64,000 nucleotides of DNA. It comes from Rhizobium chutanense. GTDB lineage: Bacteria; Pseudomonadota; Alphaproteobacteria; Rhizobiales; Rhizobiaceae. Where the stretch lies: positions 186,001-250,000 of the forward strand of contig NZ_NWSV01000004.1 of NCBI RefSeq assembly GCF_002531935.1, read 5' to 3'. Both the position numbers and the translations under genes were made by a program. The notes below the pieces were generated by a model. That model was not told the DNA's origin. It saw only the letters and a list, made by a program, of their open reading frames with translations, and made no database searches. Numbering within the stretch: the first letter of the stretch is position 1; the number at the start of each line of letters is the position of its first letter. Below, piece after piece: positions 45,751 through 54,647 of this stretch.

Positions 45751-46841
45751 CCCCTCACTCCTGTTTCCGCATAGTCCCGCAAAATTCCGTCCAGTCGCGC
45801 AGCCGCCATCGCCAGCGAACGCTCCTCGAGCACGAAGCGGCGCGCCGCCTGCCCCATGGCCTCTCGCCGCTGCCCATCATCAAGCAGGGCAACCACGGCC
45901 CCGGCATAGGCGGCAACATCGCCATCCCTTGTCAGCAGGCCGGTCACCTCGGCTTCCACCACCGCGGGCACACCCGCCGTTTCCTGCGCCACGACAGGCA
46001 GGCCGGCGGCCTGGGCTTCCAGATAGGCAAGCCCGTAAGCCTCGCCGCAGCCCGGCCAGACATAAATACCGCCGCGCCCGAGCAGGCCGGCGATCTCCGC
46101 CCCATCCCGCTCGCCCAGCCACTCGATGCGGCCCGGGGGAAGGCCGGCAAACAGCGCCTGCACCTCCTGGCGCATCGGGCCGTCGCCGATGACGGCAAGC
46201 GTCCAGGGCCGGTCTTCGATCAGCCGCAGTGCCTTTGCCAGCATCGCATAACTCTCCATCTTGTCGCCGGCCCGCATCATCGCCACCGTCATCAGCCGGC
46301 GCGGATCCGGCGCCGGCGACAGCTTCTCGAACAGCGCCGTGTCGATGAAGGGCTTCAGGCCGGCAAGCCGCGCCTGCGGAAAGGCGGCGGCAAGACCTGC
46401 GCGGTCACGCTCGGTGAAGCTGATATTGACCGCCGCCTGCAAGATCGCTTCGCCGACCCGCTTCTGTTGCGCCGCCCAGCCGGTGCTGTCGCGTTTGGCC
46501 GCGTAAGAGGCTTCGGCAGTCACATAGGGAATGGCGAATTCGGTCGATATCGCCGGCCCGAAAGGGTCGGGCGATTTGTAATAGGGGTGGTAGCAGAACC
46601 AGAGTTCGGGTCGCGGGCCGGCGGTCCATTTCTCCCGCAGCCGCTGCAATTCGGCACGGATGGCGGGTTCGAGCGCCGCTGCCGCCTCCGGGCTCGCGGC
46701 ATAGGAGCGGAATTCGGAGACGATCTCGACCTCGTGGCCGGCACGCTCCAGCGCCCGGATCAACAGCCGCGCCATCAGCCGGTCGCCCGACGGCACCAGA
46801 TGGTTCGGCGATTTCATCGGCGCGTAGAAAGCCACCCGCAT
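45747..46841 (-). CDS. GT4-family glycosyltransferase
   Basis: The 364-residue GT-B fold protein starts MRVAFYAPMKSPNHLVPSGDRLMARLLIRALERAGHEVEI and has the donor-binding EAYGLAYLEAQAAGLPVVAQETAGVPAVV with the conserved E-x7-E. It would transfer an activated sugar to a cytoplasmic acceptor. The ATG at 46841 has GAGGG upstream; a TTG two codons earlier is possible. It forms a two-gene operon with the deacetylase. Confidence 0.88.
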   Translation of the reverse strand: MRVAFYAPMKSPNHLVPSGDRLMARLLIRALERAGHEVEIVSEFRSYAASPEAAAALEPAIRAELQRLREKWTAGPRPELWFCYHPYYKSPDPFGPAISTEFAIPYVTAEASYAAKRDSTGWAAQQKRVGEAILQAAVNISFTERDRAGLAAAFPQARLAGLKPFIDTALFEKLSPAPDPRRLMTVAMMRAGDKMESYAMLAKALRLIEDRPWTLAVIGDGPMRQEVQALFAGLPPGRIEWLGERDGAEIAGLLGRGGIYVWPGCGEAYGLAYLEAQAAGLPVVAQETAGVPAVVEAEVTGLLTRDGDVAAYAGAVVALLDDGQRREAMGQAARRFVLEERSLAMAAARLDGILRDYAETGVRG

Positions 46842-47022
46842 CCACAACCCTCACTTAGAGAACACACTGTTTCCACCCGGCATGCCCGCCGGCGCAACTC
46901 CGCTATTGTCCATTTCCCGAAAACTTGCGCATAAGCATATGGAATGTGATCGCGATCGAAACAATTCCGCCTTTTTGCCAATCTCTATGGGCGCGCGGTT
47001 GCATCGACAAGAACGGGAATGA

Positions 47023-48741
47023 ATGACGACGGCCTCAGTCACAGGGATTTTTTCGGAGCGCTCGATCAGAAGGGCAAGGCTTGGTTCCGGCCTCGTCATT
47101 TTCATCTTCGTCCTCTTGCATTTGTCGAACCATGCGATCGGCCTGATTTCGGTCTCCGCCGCCGATAAGGCCTCCCGCCTCTTCCTGGCGATCTGGCGCA
47201 ATCCTGTGGGGACGGCGATCTTCTATGCGTCGATTCTGATCCACATCGCGCTGGTGCTGCGCGCCATCTATGTCAGACGCAGCCTCGTCATGCCGAAGGG
47301 CGAGATGGCGCAGATCGTGCTCGGCTTGCTGATCCCACTGCTTCTGATGGATCATGTCATCGGCACCCGCATCGCCCACGAACTCTACGGCTATATCGAC
47401 GACTACGAGGCGGTGGTCAGCATGCTCTGGATCAGGAACCCGACGGGCGGCCTGCGGCAGGGGTTCGCCGTCGTCGCCGTCTGGATCCACGGCTGCATCG
47501 GCATCCATTTCTGGCTGCGCTACCGGTCCTGGTACCCGGATTTTGCGCCGCTGCTGCTGGCGCTGGCGATCCTCGTGCCGGTGCTGTCGCTGCTCGGTTT
47601 CGTCGAAATGGGCCGCACGCTGGCCGACCCCTCCTATCAGCAGGCCATGACGATCAGCGCCTACAAGGAGGGCGTCAACACCCATTTCATCTCGAATCCG
47701 GAGGTTCACCGTCAGGTCTCCGTGATCCGCGCCGCTCTCTACGGCGCCTTCGCGGCTTCGCTGCTGATCGTCGTCATTGCCCGCGCCCGGCGCAAGCTGA
47801 TGGAGCGTCTCGACCAGGTGGCCGTGTTTTATCCGGGCGGCGAGGTGATCCGCGTGCCGCGCGGCTTCTCGGTGCTGGAAGCAAGCCGGCTCGGCGGCCT
47901 GCCGCATTACGCCGTCTGCGGCGGCAAGGGCCAGTGCTCCACCTGCCGCGTGCAGATCCTCGGCGATTACGAAAGCCTGCCGGCCCCCGACAAGATGGAA
48001 CAGACGACGCTCAGGCGCATCAATGCCGGCCCGGACGTCCGGCTTGCCTGCCAGCTTCGCCCGGACCGCGACGTCGCGGTCGCGCCGCTGCTGGTGCCGG
48101 CGGTCGAAGCCGCCCTTCCCGCCAACAGCCAGGAGACCAGCCCCGGCCGCGAGCGCGAGATCGCCGTGCTCTTCGTCGATATCCGCCATTTCACCACGCT
48201 GACGGAAACCCGCCTGCCCTTCGACGTCGTCTTCCTGCTGAACCGCTATTTCGCCATCATCGGCAAGGCGGTGGAGCAGGCGGGCGGGCGGCTCGACAAG
48301 TTCATCGGCGACGGCGCCATGGCGCTGTTCGGCCTCAATACCGCGCCGGAGCAGGCCTGCCGCCAGGCGCTGACGGCCGCCGCGGCGATCGTCGCCGAGA
48401 TCGAGAAACTCGCCGCCGAACTCGCCGAGGAACTGGCGCTGCCGCTGCGCATCGCGATCGGCATTCACACCGGCCCCGCCGTCGTCGGCACGATGGGCTA
48501 TGGGCGGGTGCGCAGCATGACGGCGATCGGCGATACCGTGAACGTCGCGAGCCGGCTGGAAAGTGCCGCTAAGGAGTTCGAGGCGGCAATCGTCATCTCC
48601 GAACCGGTGGCGAACCTTTCCGGCGCCGATCTTTCCGGCATCGAAAGCCGTGAAATCAACGTGCGCGGCCGCGCCCTGCCCTTGAAAGTCTATGTCATTC
48701 CGCGAGAAAAAGCGGCAGAACCGCTCGAAGGAAGAGACTGA
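47023..48741 (+). CDS. cyaC: adenylate cyclase CyaC with diheme-type membrane anchor and 2Fe-2S domain
   Basis: The 572-residue protein has six hydrophobic helices in residues 1-255 with paired histidines (H33/H37, H74, H111/H119, H156/H162), like the diheme-B anchor of succinate dehydrogenase-type proteins. A ferredoxin domain follows with Cys299, Cys305, Cys308 and Cys343, then a class III cyclase with Asp386, Asp430, Lys426 and GDTVNVASRLE. S. meliloti CyaC has been described as a quinone-responsive adenylate cyclase of this type. It makes cAMP in response to redox state. Its TGA overlaps the FkbM gene ATG. Confidence 0.9.
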   Translation: MTTASVTGIFSERSIRRARLGSGLVIFIFVLLHLSNHAIGLISVSAADKASRLFLAIWRNPVGTAIFYASILIHIALVLRAIYVRRSLVMPKGEMAQIVLGLLIPLLLMDHVIGTRIAHELYGYIDDYEAVVSMLWIRNPTGGLRQGFAVVAVWIHGCIGIHFWLRYRSWYPDFAPLLLALAILVPVLSLLGFVEMGRTLADPSYQQAMTISAYKEGVNTHFISNPEVHRQVSVIRAALYGAFAASLLIVVIARARRKLMERLDQVAVFYPGGEVIRVPRGFSVLEASRLGGLPHYAVCGGKGQCSTCRVQILGDYESLPAPDKMEQTTLRRINAGPDVRLACQLRPDRDVAVAPLLVPAVEAALPANSQETSPGREREIAVLFVDIRHFTTLTETRLPFDVVFLLNRYFAIIGKAVEQAGGRLDKFIGDGAMALFGLNTAPEQACRQALTAAAAIVAEIEKLAAELAEELALPLRIAIGIHTGPAVVGTMGYGRVRSMTAIGDTVNVASRLESAAKEFEAAIVISEPVANLSGADLSGIESREINVRGRALPLKVYVIPREKAAEPLEGRD

Positions 48742-49619
48742 TGCCCGGCAAGCCCTGGCTGACCGCCAAATACTGGAGCCGCCGCCTGCGCAAGGCGCGC
48801 AACAGAGCCGTCTCGCGCTTCTTCGACACCCGCTTCGGCCGCCGCCTGCTGATCGAGAATATCGGCCCGCGCGTTACCTCGATGACGGTCGACGCCGGCG
48901 ACCATCTGATGACCTTCTCGCCTTCCGACTATATCGGCCGCAAGGTCTTCCGGAAGGGCCATTTCGAGCGCGACGCCGTCGACCGGCTGATCGTCATCCT
49001 GCGCGAGCGCGGCCTGCTCAGAAAGGATGCGACGCTGCTCGAGATCGGCGGCAATATCGGCACCCAGACCGTCTATTTCGCCCTGAGCGGCACCTATGCC
49101 CGGATCGTCAGCATCGAGCCCGACCCGCGCAATTTCCCGCTGCTTGCCCTCAACATCCGCCAGAACCGGCTCGAGGAAAAGGTTCGGCTCGTCAATTGCG
49201 CCGCCGGCGAGAACGAAGGCGAGATCGACTTTTTCCTCAACCTCAACAATCACGGCAAGAGCAGCGCCATTCGCCAGAGCCCGACCGACAGGAAGATCAG
49301 CGTGCCGGTGAAGCCGGTCTCGGAGATTCTCGCCGGCCTTTCGGTCGATCCGGCCGCGATCGGCCTGGTCTGGATGGATATCGAAGGCTACGAGCCGGTC
49401 GTCTGCCGCTCGATGCAGCCGCTGCTTTCCCGCCGCGTGCCGCTCCATATGGAGTTCACGCCGCTCTTCTACGGGCCGGAGGGAACGAGGGCCTTCATCT
49501 CGATGCTGTCGGGATTTTACGAGGATTGCCTGGTGATATTCGAGGATCGCGAGGAGGAGATGAAGGTGCGGGATCTGCCGGGTGAGTTCGATCAGTATAA
49601 CGTCTTGTTTTTGCCGTAG
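48741..49619 (+). CDS. FkbM-family methyltransferase
   Basis: The 292-residue product has a SAM-binding motif LLEIGGNIGTQTVYFALSG and IVSIEPDPRNFPLLALNIRQN, then a variable middle and VWMDIEGYEPVVCRS, typical of the FkbM class, which methylates hydroxyls on sugars or polyketides. It overlaps cyaC by one base (TGATG), so it is coupled to it. A degraded second copy of this gene flanks the cyclase at 50879. Confidence 0.88.
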   Translation: MPGKPWLTAKYWSRRLRKARNRAVSRFFDTRFGRRLLIENIGPRVTSMTVDAGDHLMTFSPSDYIGRKVFRKGHFERDAVDRLIVILRERGLLRKDATLLEIGGNIGTQTVYFALSGTYARIVSIEPDPRNFPLLALNIRQNRLEEKVRLVNCAAGENEGEIDFFLNLNNHGKSSAIRQSPTDRKISVPVKPVSEILAGLSVDPAAIGLVWMDIEGYEPVVCRSMQPLLSRRVPLHMEFTPLFYGPEGTRAFISMLSGFYEDCLVIFEDREEEMKVRDLPGEFDQYNVLFLP

Positions 49620-49681
49620 GTTTCCGTGCGGAAATGAGGCTCGGGATAAACTGTTCCTCGTTGGCATCGTGCCTTTCACTG

Positions 49682-50593
49682 TCAGGGCAGCGGAGCCGGC
49701 GTATCGGCGAGTGTTCTGAGATAGGCGATCACATCAAGCCGATCGGTTTCCTCAGGCGCGCCGCGAATTTCCATGTCTACGCCGGGCGTCGTCAGGGTCG
49801 GACCGGCAAGAAAGATATTGAGATCCTCGTAGGTCCAAGCCCCCTCCCAGGCCGACAGCGTTTTGGAATAGCCGGCGAACTTCGTCGAAGCCTTGTCGCG
49901 TCCGACGACGTTCCACAAATTCGGTCCTCGGGTGGGTCCACCCTGAGCGCGGGTGGCATGACAGGAGGAGCAGTTCGGCGCAAAGAAGGCCTTGCCCTTT
50001 GCCGGGTCACCCTTTGCCAGCTTCGCAGCAATCGGCGCGGGTTTCAGAATGGTGACGCCATGCGCCAGCAGGTAGGCGGCGATCTCGGCCTGATCATTGT
50101 GCCTGGCAAGGTGATAGGGCGTGATAATGGCCGGCAGACGGGCGGGGTCACCTCGGGTCCAGACCGCGTTGACGTCTGCGCCGGCTTCGACGAGGAGCTT
50201 GACGCAGTCGAGACAGCCGTTCGCGACCGCGAAATGCAGCATGCGCTCGCCCCTCGATGCGGCGTTCGGATCGGCGCCGTGCGCCAACAGCAGTCGCATC
50301 AGGTCGGCGGAATTCTGCAGAACGGCGCCGGTGAGCGGCAGGCCGAGCGCCGACGGGTTGTTCACGCCGGCCCCGCGCTCGATCAGCAACTCCACTGCTT
50401 CGGGATGGCCGCTGCGAACCGCCAGAAAGAGCGGCGTAACCCCCTTCTCCTGCTCCTCGATATTGGCGCCGGCATCGAGGGCCGCCGCTATGGCCGTCAG
50501 GTCGCCGCTCTTGACCGCCTCGTGAAGTGGACCGCATTGGGCGGCTGTGAGAGCACTCAAATAGATGAGCGCGCTTCCGATCAGTTCACGCAT
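49682..50593 (-). CDS. ankyrin-repeat protein with C-terminal class I cytochrome c domain
   Basis: The 303-residue product begins with a signal-like MRELIGSALIYLSALTAAQCG and about four ankyrin repeats in residues 20-190 (GPLHEAVKSGDLTAIAAALDAGANIEEQEKGVTPLFLAVRSGHPEAVELLIERGAG). The rest is a monohaem cytochrome c with CSSCH and GPNLWNVVGR, of the SoxX/cytochrome c550 kind. The product should be periplasmic. The ATG at 50593 has AGGAG seven bases upstream. It could be an electron carrier docked on another protein by the ankyrin domain. Confidence 0.87.
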   Translation of the reverse strand: MRELIGSALIYLSALTAAQCGPLHEAVKSGDLTAIAAALDAGANIEEQEKGVTPLFLAVRSGHPEAVELLIERGAGVNNPSALGLPLTGAVLQNSADLMRLLLAHGADPNAASRGERMLHFAVANGCLDCVKLLVEAGADVNAVWTRGDPARLPAIITPYHLARHNDQAEIAAYLLAHGVTILKPAPIAAKLAKGDPAKGKAFFAPNCSSCHATRAQGGPTRGPNLWNVVGRDKASTKFAGYSKTLSAWEGAWTYEDLNIFLAGPTLTTPGVDMEIRGAPEETDRLDVIAYLRTLADTPAPLP

Positions 50594-50671
50594 CCGGCTC
50601 TCCTTCCGCCAACACGGTGACCGATAATTATATACCCGAGTGCCCCTGCCGGCCAGCTTGGCATGCACCCC

Positions 50672-50755
50672 TCGCCTCCCCGCGCCTGCCGTCAACATTG
50701 GCCAGAACCAACTGGAGGAGAAAAGCCCGGCTCATTGCGCCGCCGGCGACAGACC
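50672..50755 (+). pseudogene. remnant of a second fkbM gene, upstream piece
   Basis: 50672-50755 resembles fkbM bases ~49131-49212 (GTCAACATT-GCCAGAACC, GGCTC, ATTGCGCCGCCGGCGA shared), with a four-base deletion and base changes, so no frame survives. The match stops where the piece at 52945 resumes. It lies in the gap upstream of the cyclase gene. Confidence 0.7.
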
Positions 50756-50878
50756 AGATCTTGTGCAAGCCCGAAAAAAGCGGTTAGCTGCCGTTGTTGG
50801 GGACGCGCTTCATGCACGATTAGACGAGCCTTGGGACGCTAGGTGCGCTGAGGCGGTCCGCATTTCGAGGGAAATCTC

Positions 50879-52792
50879 GTGCACTGGTCCAAACCGCTCA
50901 GAGTGCATCTCGGCGTCCTGGTCGTCGCCTCGCTGCTCTGCACGTCGGCGCCGATCATCTGGATGGCCTTCAGGCAGGGAAGCGATGCTGCGGTGAATGC
51001 CGGCGCGCGGCAGATGCGCGAGATGAGCCTGCGGCTGATCGAGGGATACCGCAATACGCTGCAGGGAGGCACCGAGGCGGTTGCGCTGGCATCGAGCGCG
51101 CCGCAGTTCGTTTCTGCGCCGCCTCAGGATATCGAGGCAAAACAGGCATTCTTTCTGGAAGTTCTGCGAAGCGTCCCCGAGGCGACAAGTATCTACACCG
51201 GATATCCCGACGGTTCGTATCTGCAGGTCATCAACATCGTGAGAGAGGATGTTCGCCGTGCCCTCTCGGCGCCCGGTGGCGCGGCTTTCGCGGTCAGGAC
51301 CATCACCGCGAGAGAAAGCGCAGACGTCATCTCGACACTTCGTTTTCTCGACAGCCAGGCAAGACCGATCGGCGATCGGGACGTCGAATACGCATCTTTC
51401 GATCCGCGGCAACGCCCCTGGTATCAATCCGTCGTTCAGGATGGTGTTCCGGTCTCCGTCGGACCCTATGTGACCGGCACGCTCAATGTTCCCACGCTAA
51501 CCATTGCAGCGCCGATGAAGGGGCATCGCCAGGTGGTCGTCGGCATCAACATTCATCTGCAGACGATCAGCCGCCTGCTGGATGCGCAGGGGATTTCGCC
51601 GCATGCCCGCGCCTACATCATCGATGAAGGCGGCAATCTCGTCGCCCATTCCGACTCTCAGATCATGAGCAGGATCATCGGGTTGTGGGCGAGAACATCA
51701 GGCGCATTCGCCGCGACGGCAAACAGTTTCGACGCGAGCCTTGAAACCGTGGCCAGGCTGCGGCGCGATCCCGCCTTCGCAAGCGGTGGCGCTGCACGGT
51801 TCGATCTCGATGGCGCAACTTATCTGGTGCAGATGGCCCCCGTCAGCGTGTCCGGCCTGTTTAAGGGAAGCACCGCCGCAATCGTCGTGCCGCTGGAAGA
51901 CCTCGTGGCCGAGGCCAACCGGCTGCTCGTGCGCAATCTCCTGATTGCCGGCATCCTCCTGATCGCGGGCGTCGGGGCATCGGTGGTGCTTTCCCGCATG
52001 GTCAGCCGCTCTCTCTATCGGCTCGCCGATGAGGCGCGCAGGATCGGCGATCTCGATGTCGGCGAGAAAGCCTTGTCGCATTCGTGGATCACCGAGATCA
52101 ACACGCTGGCGAGCGCGCTCTCGGCCAGCCGTCACGCCATCGGCCAGTTTGCCCTTTATGTTCCGCGTGAAGTCGTTCGGCGGATCGTCAGCCCGGAAGG
52201 GCGAGCGGTCGTCAAGGCGAAGCGGCAGGATGTGACCGCGCTGTTCACCGATATCAGGGACTTCACGACCATATCCGAACTCAACTCGCCCGAGGAGGTG
52301 GTCGATACGCTGTCGGCCTATTTCGAACTGCTGAACACCATCGCCGAGCGCCATGGCGGGACAGTCGTCCAATATCTCGGCGACTCCATTTTCGTCATGT
52401 GGAACGCCCCTGTCCCAGATGCCAGGCATGCCGAACACGGCTGTCGATGCGCATTGGCCATGAAGGCGGCGATCGACGAATTGAACGAAGAAAACAGCAG
52501 GAACGGCCGTCCCGCGCTCATCACGCGATTCGGCTTGCACACCGGCCCGGCGGTCGTCGGCAGCTTCGGCGCGATTTCGCGGCAGCAGTACACGGCCATG
52601 GGCGATACGATCAATGTCGCTTCACGGCTGGAAGGGCTGAACAAGGAGTTTGAGACGTCGATCCTGGTCAGTGCGACCGTTCACGACGCCGTTGGCGATC
52701 GCTTCGCGTTTCGGGCGCTGGGCCTGGTGCATGTGAAGGGACGGGCTGAGAAGGTTGATCTATGGGAGCTTCGTGGGGAGAGCGGCGAATAA
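50879..52792 (+). CDS. membrane class III nucleotide cyclase with Cache-type sensor and HAMP
   Basis: The 637-residue protein has a membrane helix at 12-32, a large external dCache-like sensor (34-350; FDPRQRPWYQSVV is typical), a second helix at ~352-372, a HAMP region, and a cyclase domain at ~445-635 with metal Asp458 and Asp502 and GDTINVASRLEGL. The usual adenine-specifying Lys of K-x-x-GD is Gln498 (VVQYLGDS). It makes cAMP or cGMP in response to an external ligand. The GTG start at 50879 is used. It sits between two pieces of an fkbM pseudogene. Confidence 0.87.
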   Translation: MHWSKPLRVHLGVLVVASLLCTSAPIIWMAFRQGSDAAVNAGARQMREMSLRLIEGYRNTLQGGTEAVALASSAPQFVSAPPQDIEAKQAFFLEVLRSVPEATSIYTGYPDGSYLQVINIVREDVRRALSAPGGAAFAVRTITARESADVISTLRFLDSQARPIGDRDVEYASFDPRQRPWYQSVVQDGVPVSVGPYVTGTLNVPTLTIAAPMKGHRQVVVGINIHLQTISRLLDAQGISPHARAYIIDEGGNLVAHSDSQIMSRIIGLWARTSGAFAATANSFDASLETVARLRRDPAFASGGAARFDLDGATYLVQMAPVSVSGLFKGSTAAIVVPLEDLVAEANRLLVRNLLIAGILLIAGVGASVVLSRMVSRSLYRLADEARRIGDLDVGEKALSHSWITEINTLASALSASRHAIGQFALYVPREVVRRIVSPEGRAVVKAKRQDVTALFTDIRDFTTISELNSPEEVVDTLSAYFELLNTIAERHGGTVVQYLGDSIFVMWNAPVPDARHAEHGCRCALAMKAAIDELNEENSRNGRPALITRFGLHTGPAVVGSFGAISRQQYTAMGDTINVASRLEGLNKEFETSILVSATVHDAVGDRFAFRALGLVHVKGRAEKVDLWELRGESGE

Positions 52793-52944
52793 AATGTGGC
52801 GCAATTTTCGGGGTTGAAGGTGATATCCGCAATTCCGGCCGAGCCATCACCGCCAACGGCCAGTTCGGAGTGCACGTCGTTTGGTCTGAGGATGCCAACC
52901 GTGGTGCTCGACCAAGGTGGAAGCGGTCAACTTGCGCTAGGGAC

Positions 52945-53130
52945 AAAAGCGAAGGGCGAAATTCCTCAATCTCAACAATCACGGCAAGAGCAGCGCTATC
53001 CGCCAAAGCGCGCCCGAAAGGAAGGTCAGCGTGCCGGTGAAGCCAATGTCCAAAATCCTTGCCGAACTCGATCAATCCGGCGCTTACCGGTCTATGCGGA
53101 CGCTGCTTTCCGGCCGCGTGTCGCTGGCGC
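52945..53130 (+). pseudogene. remnant of a second fkbM gene, downstream piece
   Basis: From 52945 on, the sequence again follows fkbM: 52971-52996 is identical to 49242-49267 over 26 bases, and 53026-53044 to 49297-49315 over 19 bases. A weaker match at ~53085-53125 fits ~49408-49448. Small indels and a ~60-base loss break the frame. Together with the piece at 50672 it is one old copy, split where the cyclase gene now lies. Confidence 0.75.
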
Positions 53131-53205
53131 CGGTCGCTTGCTTGGTGACCCGGCATTGGCGAGTTGTCATCTTCTTTGTCATCTCCGCCAAACCTCGCCG
53201 CCCCA

Positions 53206-53532
53206 TTATTGCCACCACTTGGCTTTCTCAAGGATGACTTTCCGCATCACCTTGTGGTTGTCGGGAACTTGGATCTCGATGACCTTGCTTTTATTTCCTT
53301 TTTTCACCTCAGTACACACTGCTGTCACCGCCGGAAACAATGGGTCGTGAAGATTACTCATTCCAAGAGTGGCTGCAGCTTTTTCTGCCGATTCTGCCGT
53401 CATGTTGAAGCCGCATGCCGATTTCGTAAAACTGTGAAAGTAGAATGCCGCTGCGGTTCTGCGATCGTCAGCCTGAACATGACCCGCCGTAGCAAAAACA
53501 AGCGCGATAGCGCCTAAAATATGCAGCTTCAT
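53206..53532 (-). CDS. exported small hypothetical protein (108 aa)
   Basis: MKLHILGAIALVFATAGHVQA is a clear signal peptide. The mature ~87 residues are Lys-rich with two cysteines (SACGFN and VCTEVKK) and no known domain. The base composition is noticeably more AT-rich than its neighbours, which hints at recent acquisition. It runs antisense to the end of the fkbM remnant region. Confidence 0.55.
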   Translation of the reverse strand: MKLHILGAIALVFATAGHVQADDRRTAAAFYFHSFTKSACGFNMTAESAEKAAATLGMSNLHDPLFPAVTAVCTEVKKGNKSKVIEIQVPDNHKVMRKVILEKAKWWQ

Positions 53533-53747
53533 TATATTGCCCCTAAATTACAATCTCTGAGCACCACAACTTCGCACATTTCCAAAGTCAATTGGCTGCA
53601 ACTCGAAACCACAATTCTTTCGGTGCTCGATCGACAGAAGGGCTATGACCGCCGCGGAATACTGGCATTCAATCGGGCGCGGCATGCGCCCTGCCAGTTA
53701 AGAGGTGACCATGCTCAATATTCCGGCCTGCCTGCGCATTCATTCCC

Positions 53748-54647
53748 TTAAACAAGTTTCTTCGCCTCTGCTCGCGCATGCTCATGATACTTATTTTCCC
53801 GCAGCGTCCCGAACAGCTTCAAACTCTCCAGATGTTCGCGCTGGGCGCGATAGAACTCGTTGAGGAAAAGCAGTTCCCGGCCGGGCTTTACGGTGTCTTC
53901 GTAGCGGATCTTCCGGGTGATGGTGCGCACGATCTGTTCGATCTCTTTGTGGTTTGACGTCTTCGTCGCGTCACGCAGCACGTCTTCCAGCGTCTGCAGC
54001 TCATATTTGCCGTAGATGTCGAGATGTTCGGCCAAGAATTCGAATTCCGCTTGCGACGATGCGGCGGCTGGCGCAGACAGCGCGAGGTCGGAGAGCAGCA
54101 CGGAACGCGGATTGTCGACCACCAGCGTGCCGGCGATGATGTCGCCAAGCCGTTGCCGGCGTCGGTTGGCCAGGGGAACGATGACCACCGCCAGAAGCCA
54201 GGCGCACGTCAAACCGTTTTCCCAGGACGACTGAGTGCCGACCGAAGCCAGAAGGCCCATGGGGGCGAAGATCTCCACCTGTTTCATCAGGTTGCGTGCC
54301 GTCACCTGGTGCGGCGTCAGCCGCCGTCCGTCCATGTTGATGACGCGGATGCCGGTTATTCTTTTTCCGAGCGTGCGGCCGTTCCAGATGAGTTCGGAGA
54401 GGATGTAATAGGGGATCTGCACCAAAAAGCCGAGCAGCACCATGAGCATCGCCTCGGCGGTCATAGGCAGCACGCCTGTGAAGAGGATGGCCATAGCGCA
54501 GACGAACATGATGATCGAGGCGAAGAGGATGTCGAGGAACTGCGCGCCGAAACGGGTTCCAAGCGAGGCAATGGCGAAGGTGATCGGGACGCCTTCCGGC
54601 GGGATGAACTGCTCGACGCGCTTGCCGTCCGTCACTGACTGGTTCAT
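53748..54647 (-). CDS. RDD-family membrane protein
   Basis: The 299-residue protein carries an RDD domain in residues ~28-165: LGTRFGAQFLDILFASIIM, ELIWNGRTLGKRITGIRVINMDGRRLTPHQVTARNLMK, then hydrophobic helices and NRRRQRLGDIIAGTLVVD. A charged C-terminal ~125 residues follow. RDD proteins are poorly understood; some are linked to Na+/H+ transport. Its start overlaps the end of the SpoIIM-like gene by 4 bp. It closes the MoxR/DUF58 operon. Confidence 0.87.
   Translation of the reverse strand: MNQSVTDGKRVEQFIPPEGVPITFAIASLGTRFGAQFLDILFASIIMFVCAMAILFTGVLPMTAEAMLMVLLGFLVQIPYYILSELIWNGRTLGKRITGIRVINMDGRRLTPHQVTARNLMKQVEIFAPMGLLASVGTQSSWENGLTCAWLLAVVIVPLANRRRQRLGDIIAGTLVVDNPRSVLLSDLALSAPAAASSQAEFEFLAEHLDIYGKYELQTLEDVLRDATKTSNHKEIEQIVRTITRKIRYEDTVKPGRELLFLNEFYRAQREHLESLKLFGTLRENKYHEHARAEAKKLV

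Noticed and set aside
50600-53205. insertion sequence or transposon carrying the cyclase gene
   Set aside because: No transposase, terminal inverted repeats or target duplication could be seen at the fkbM remnant borders.
53521-53751. 76-codon frame in the gap before the RDD gene
   Set aside because: It overlaps the exported-protein start region on the other strand, with no ribosome site and no recognisable product.
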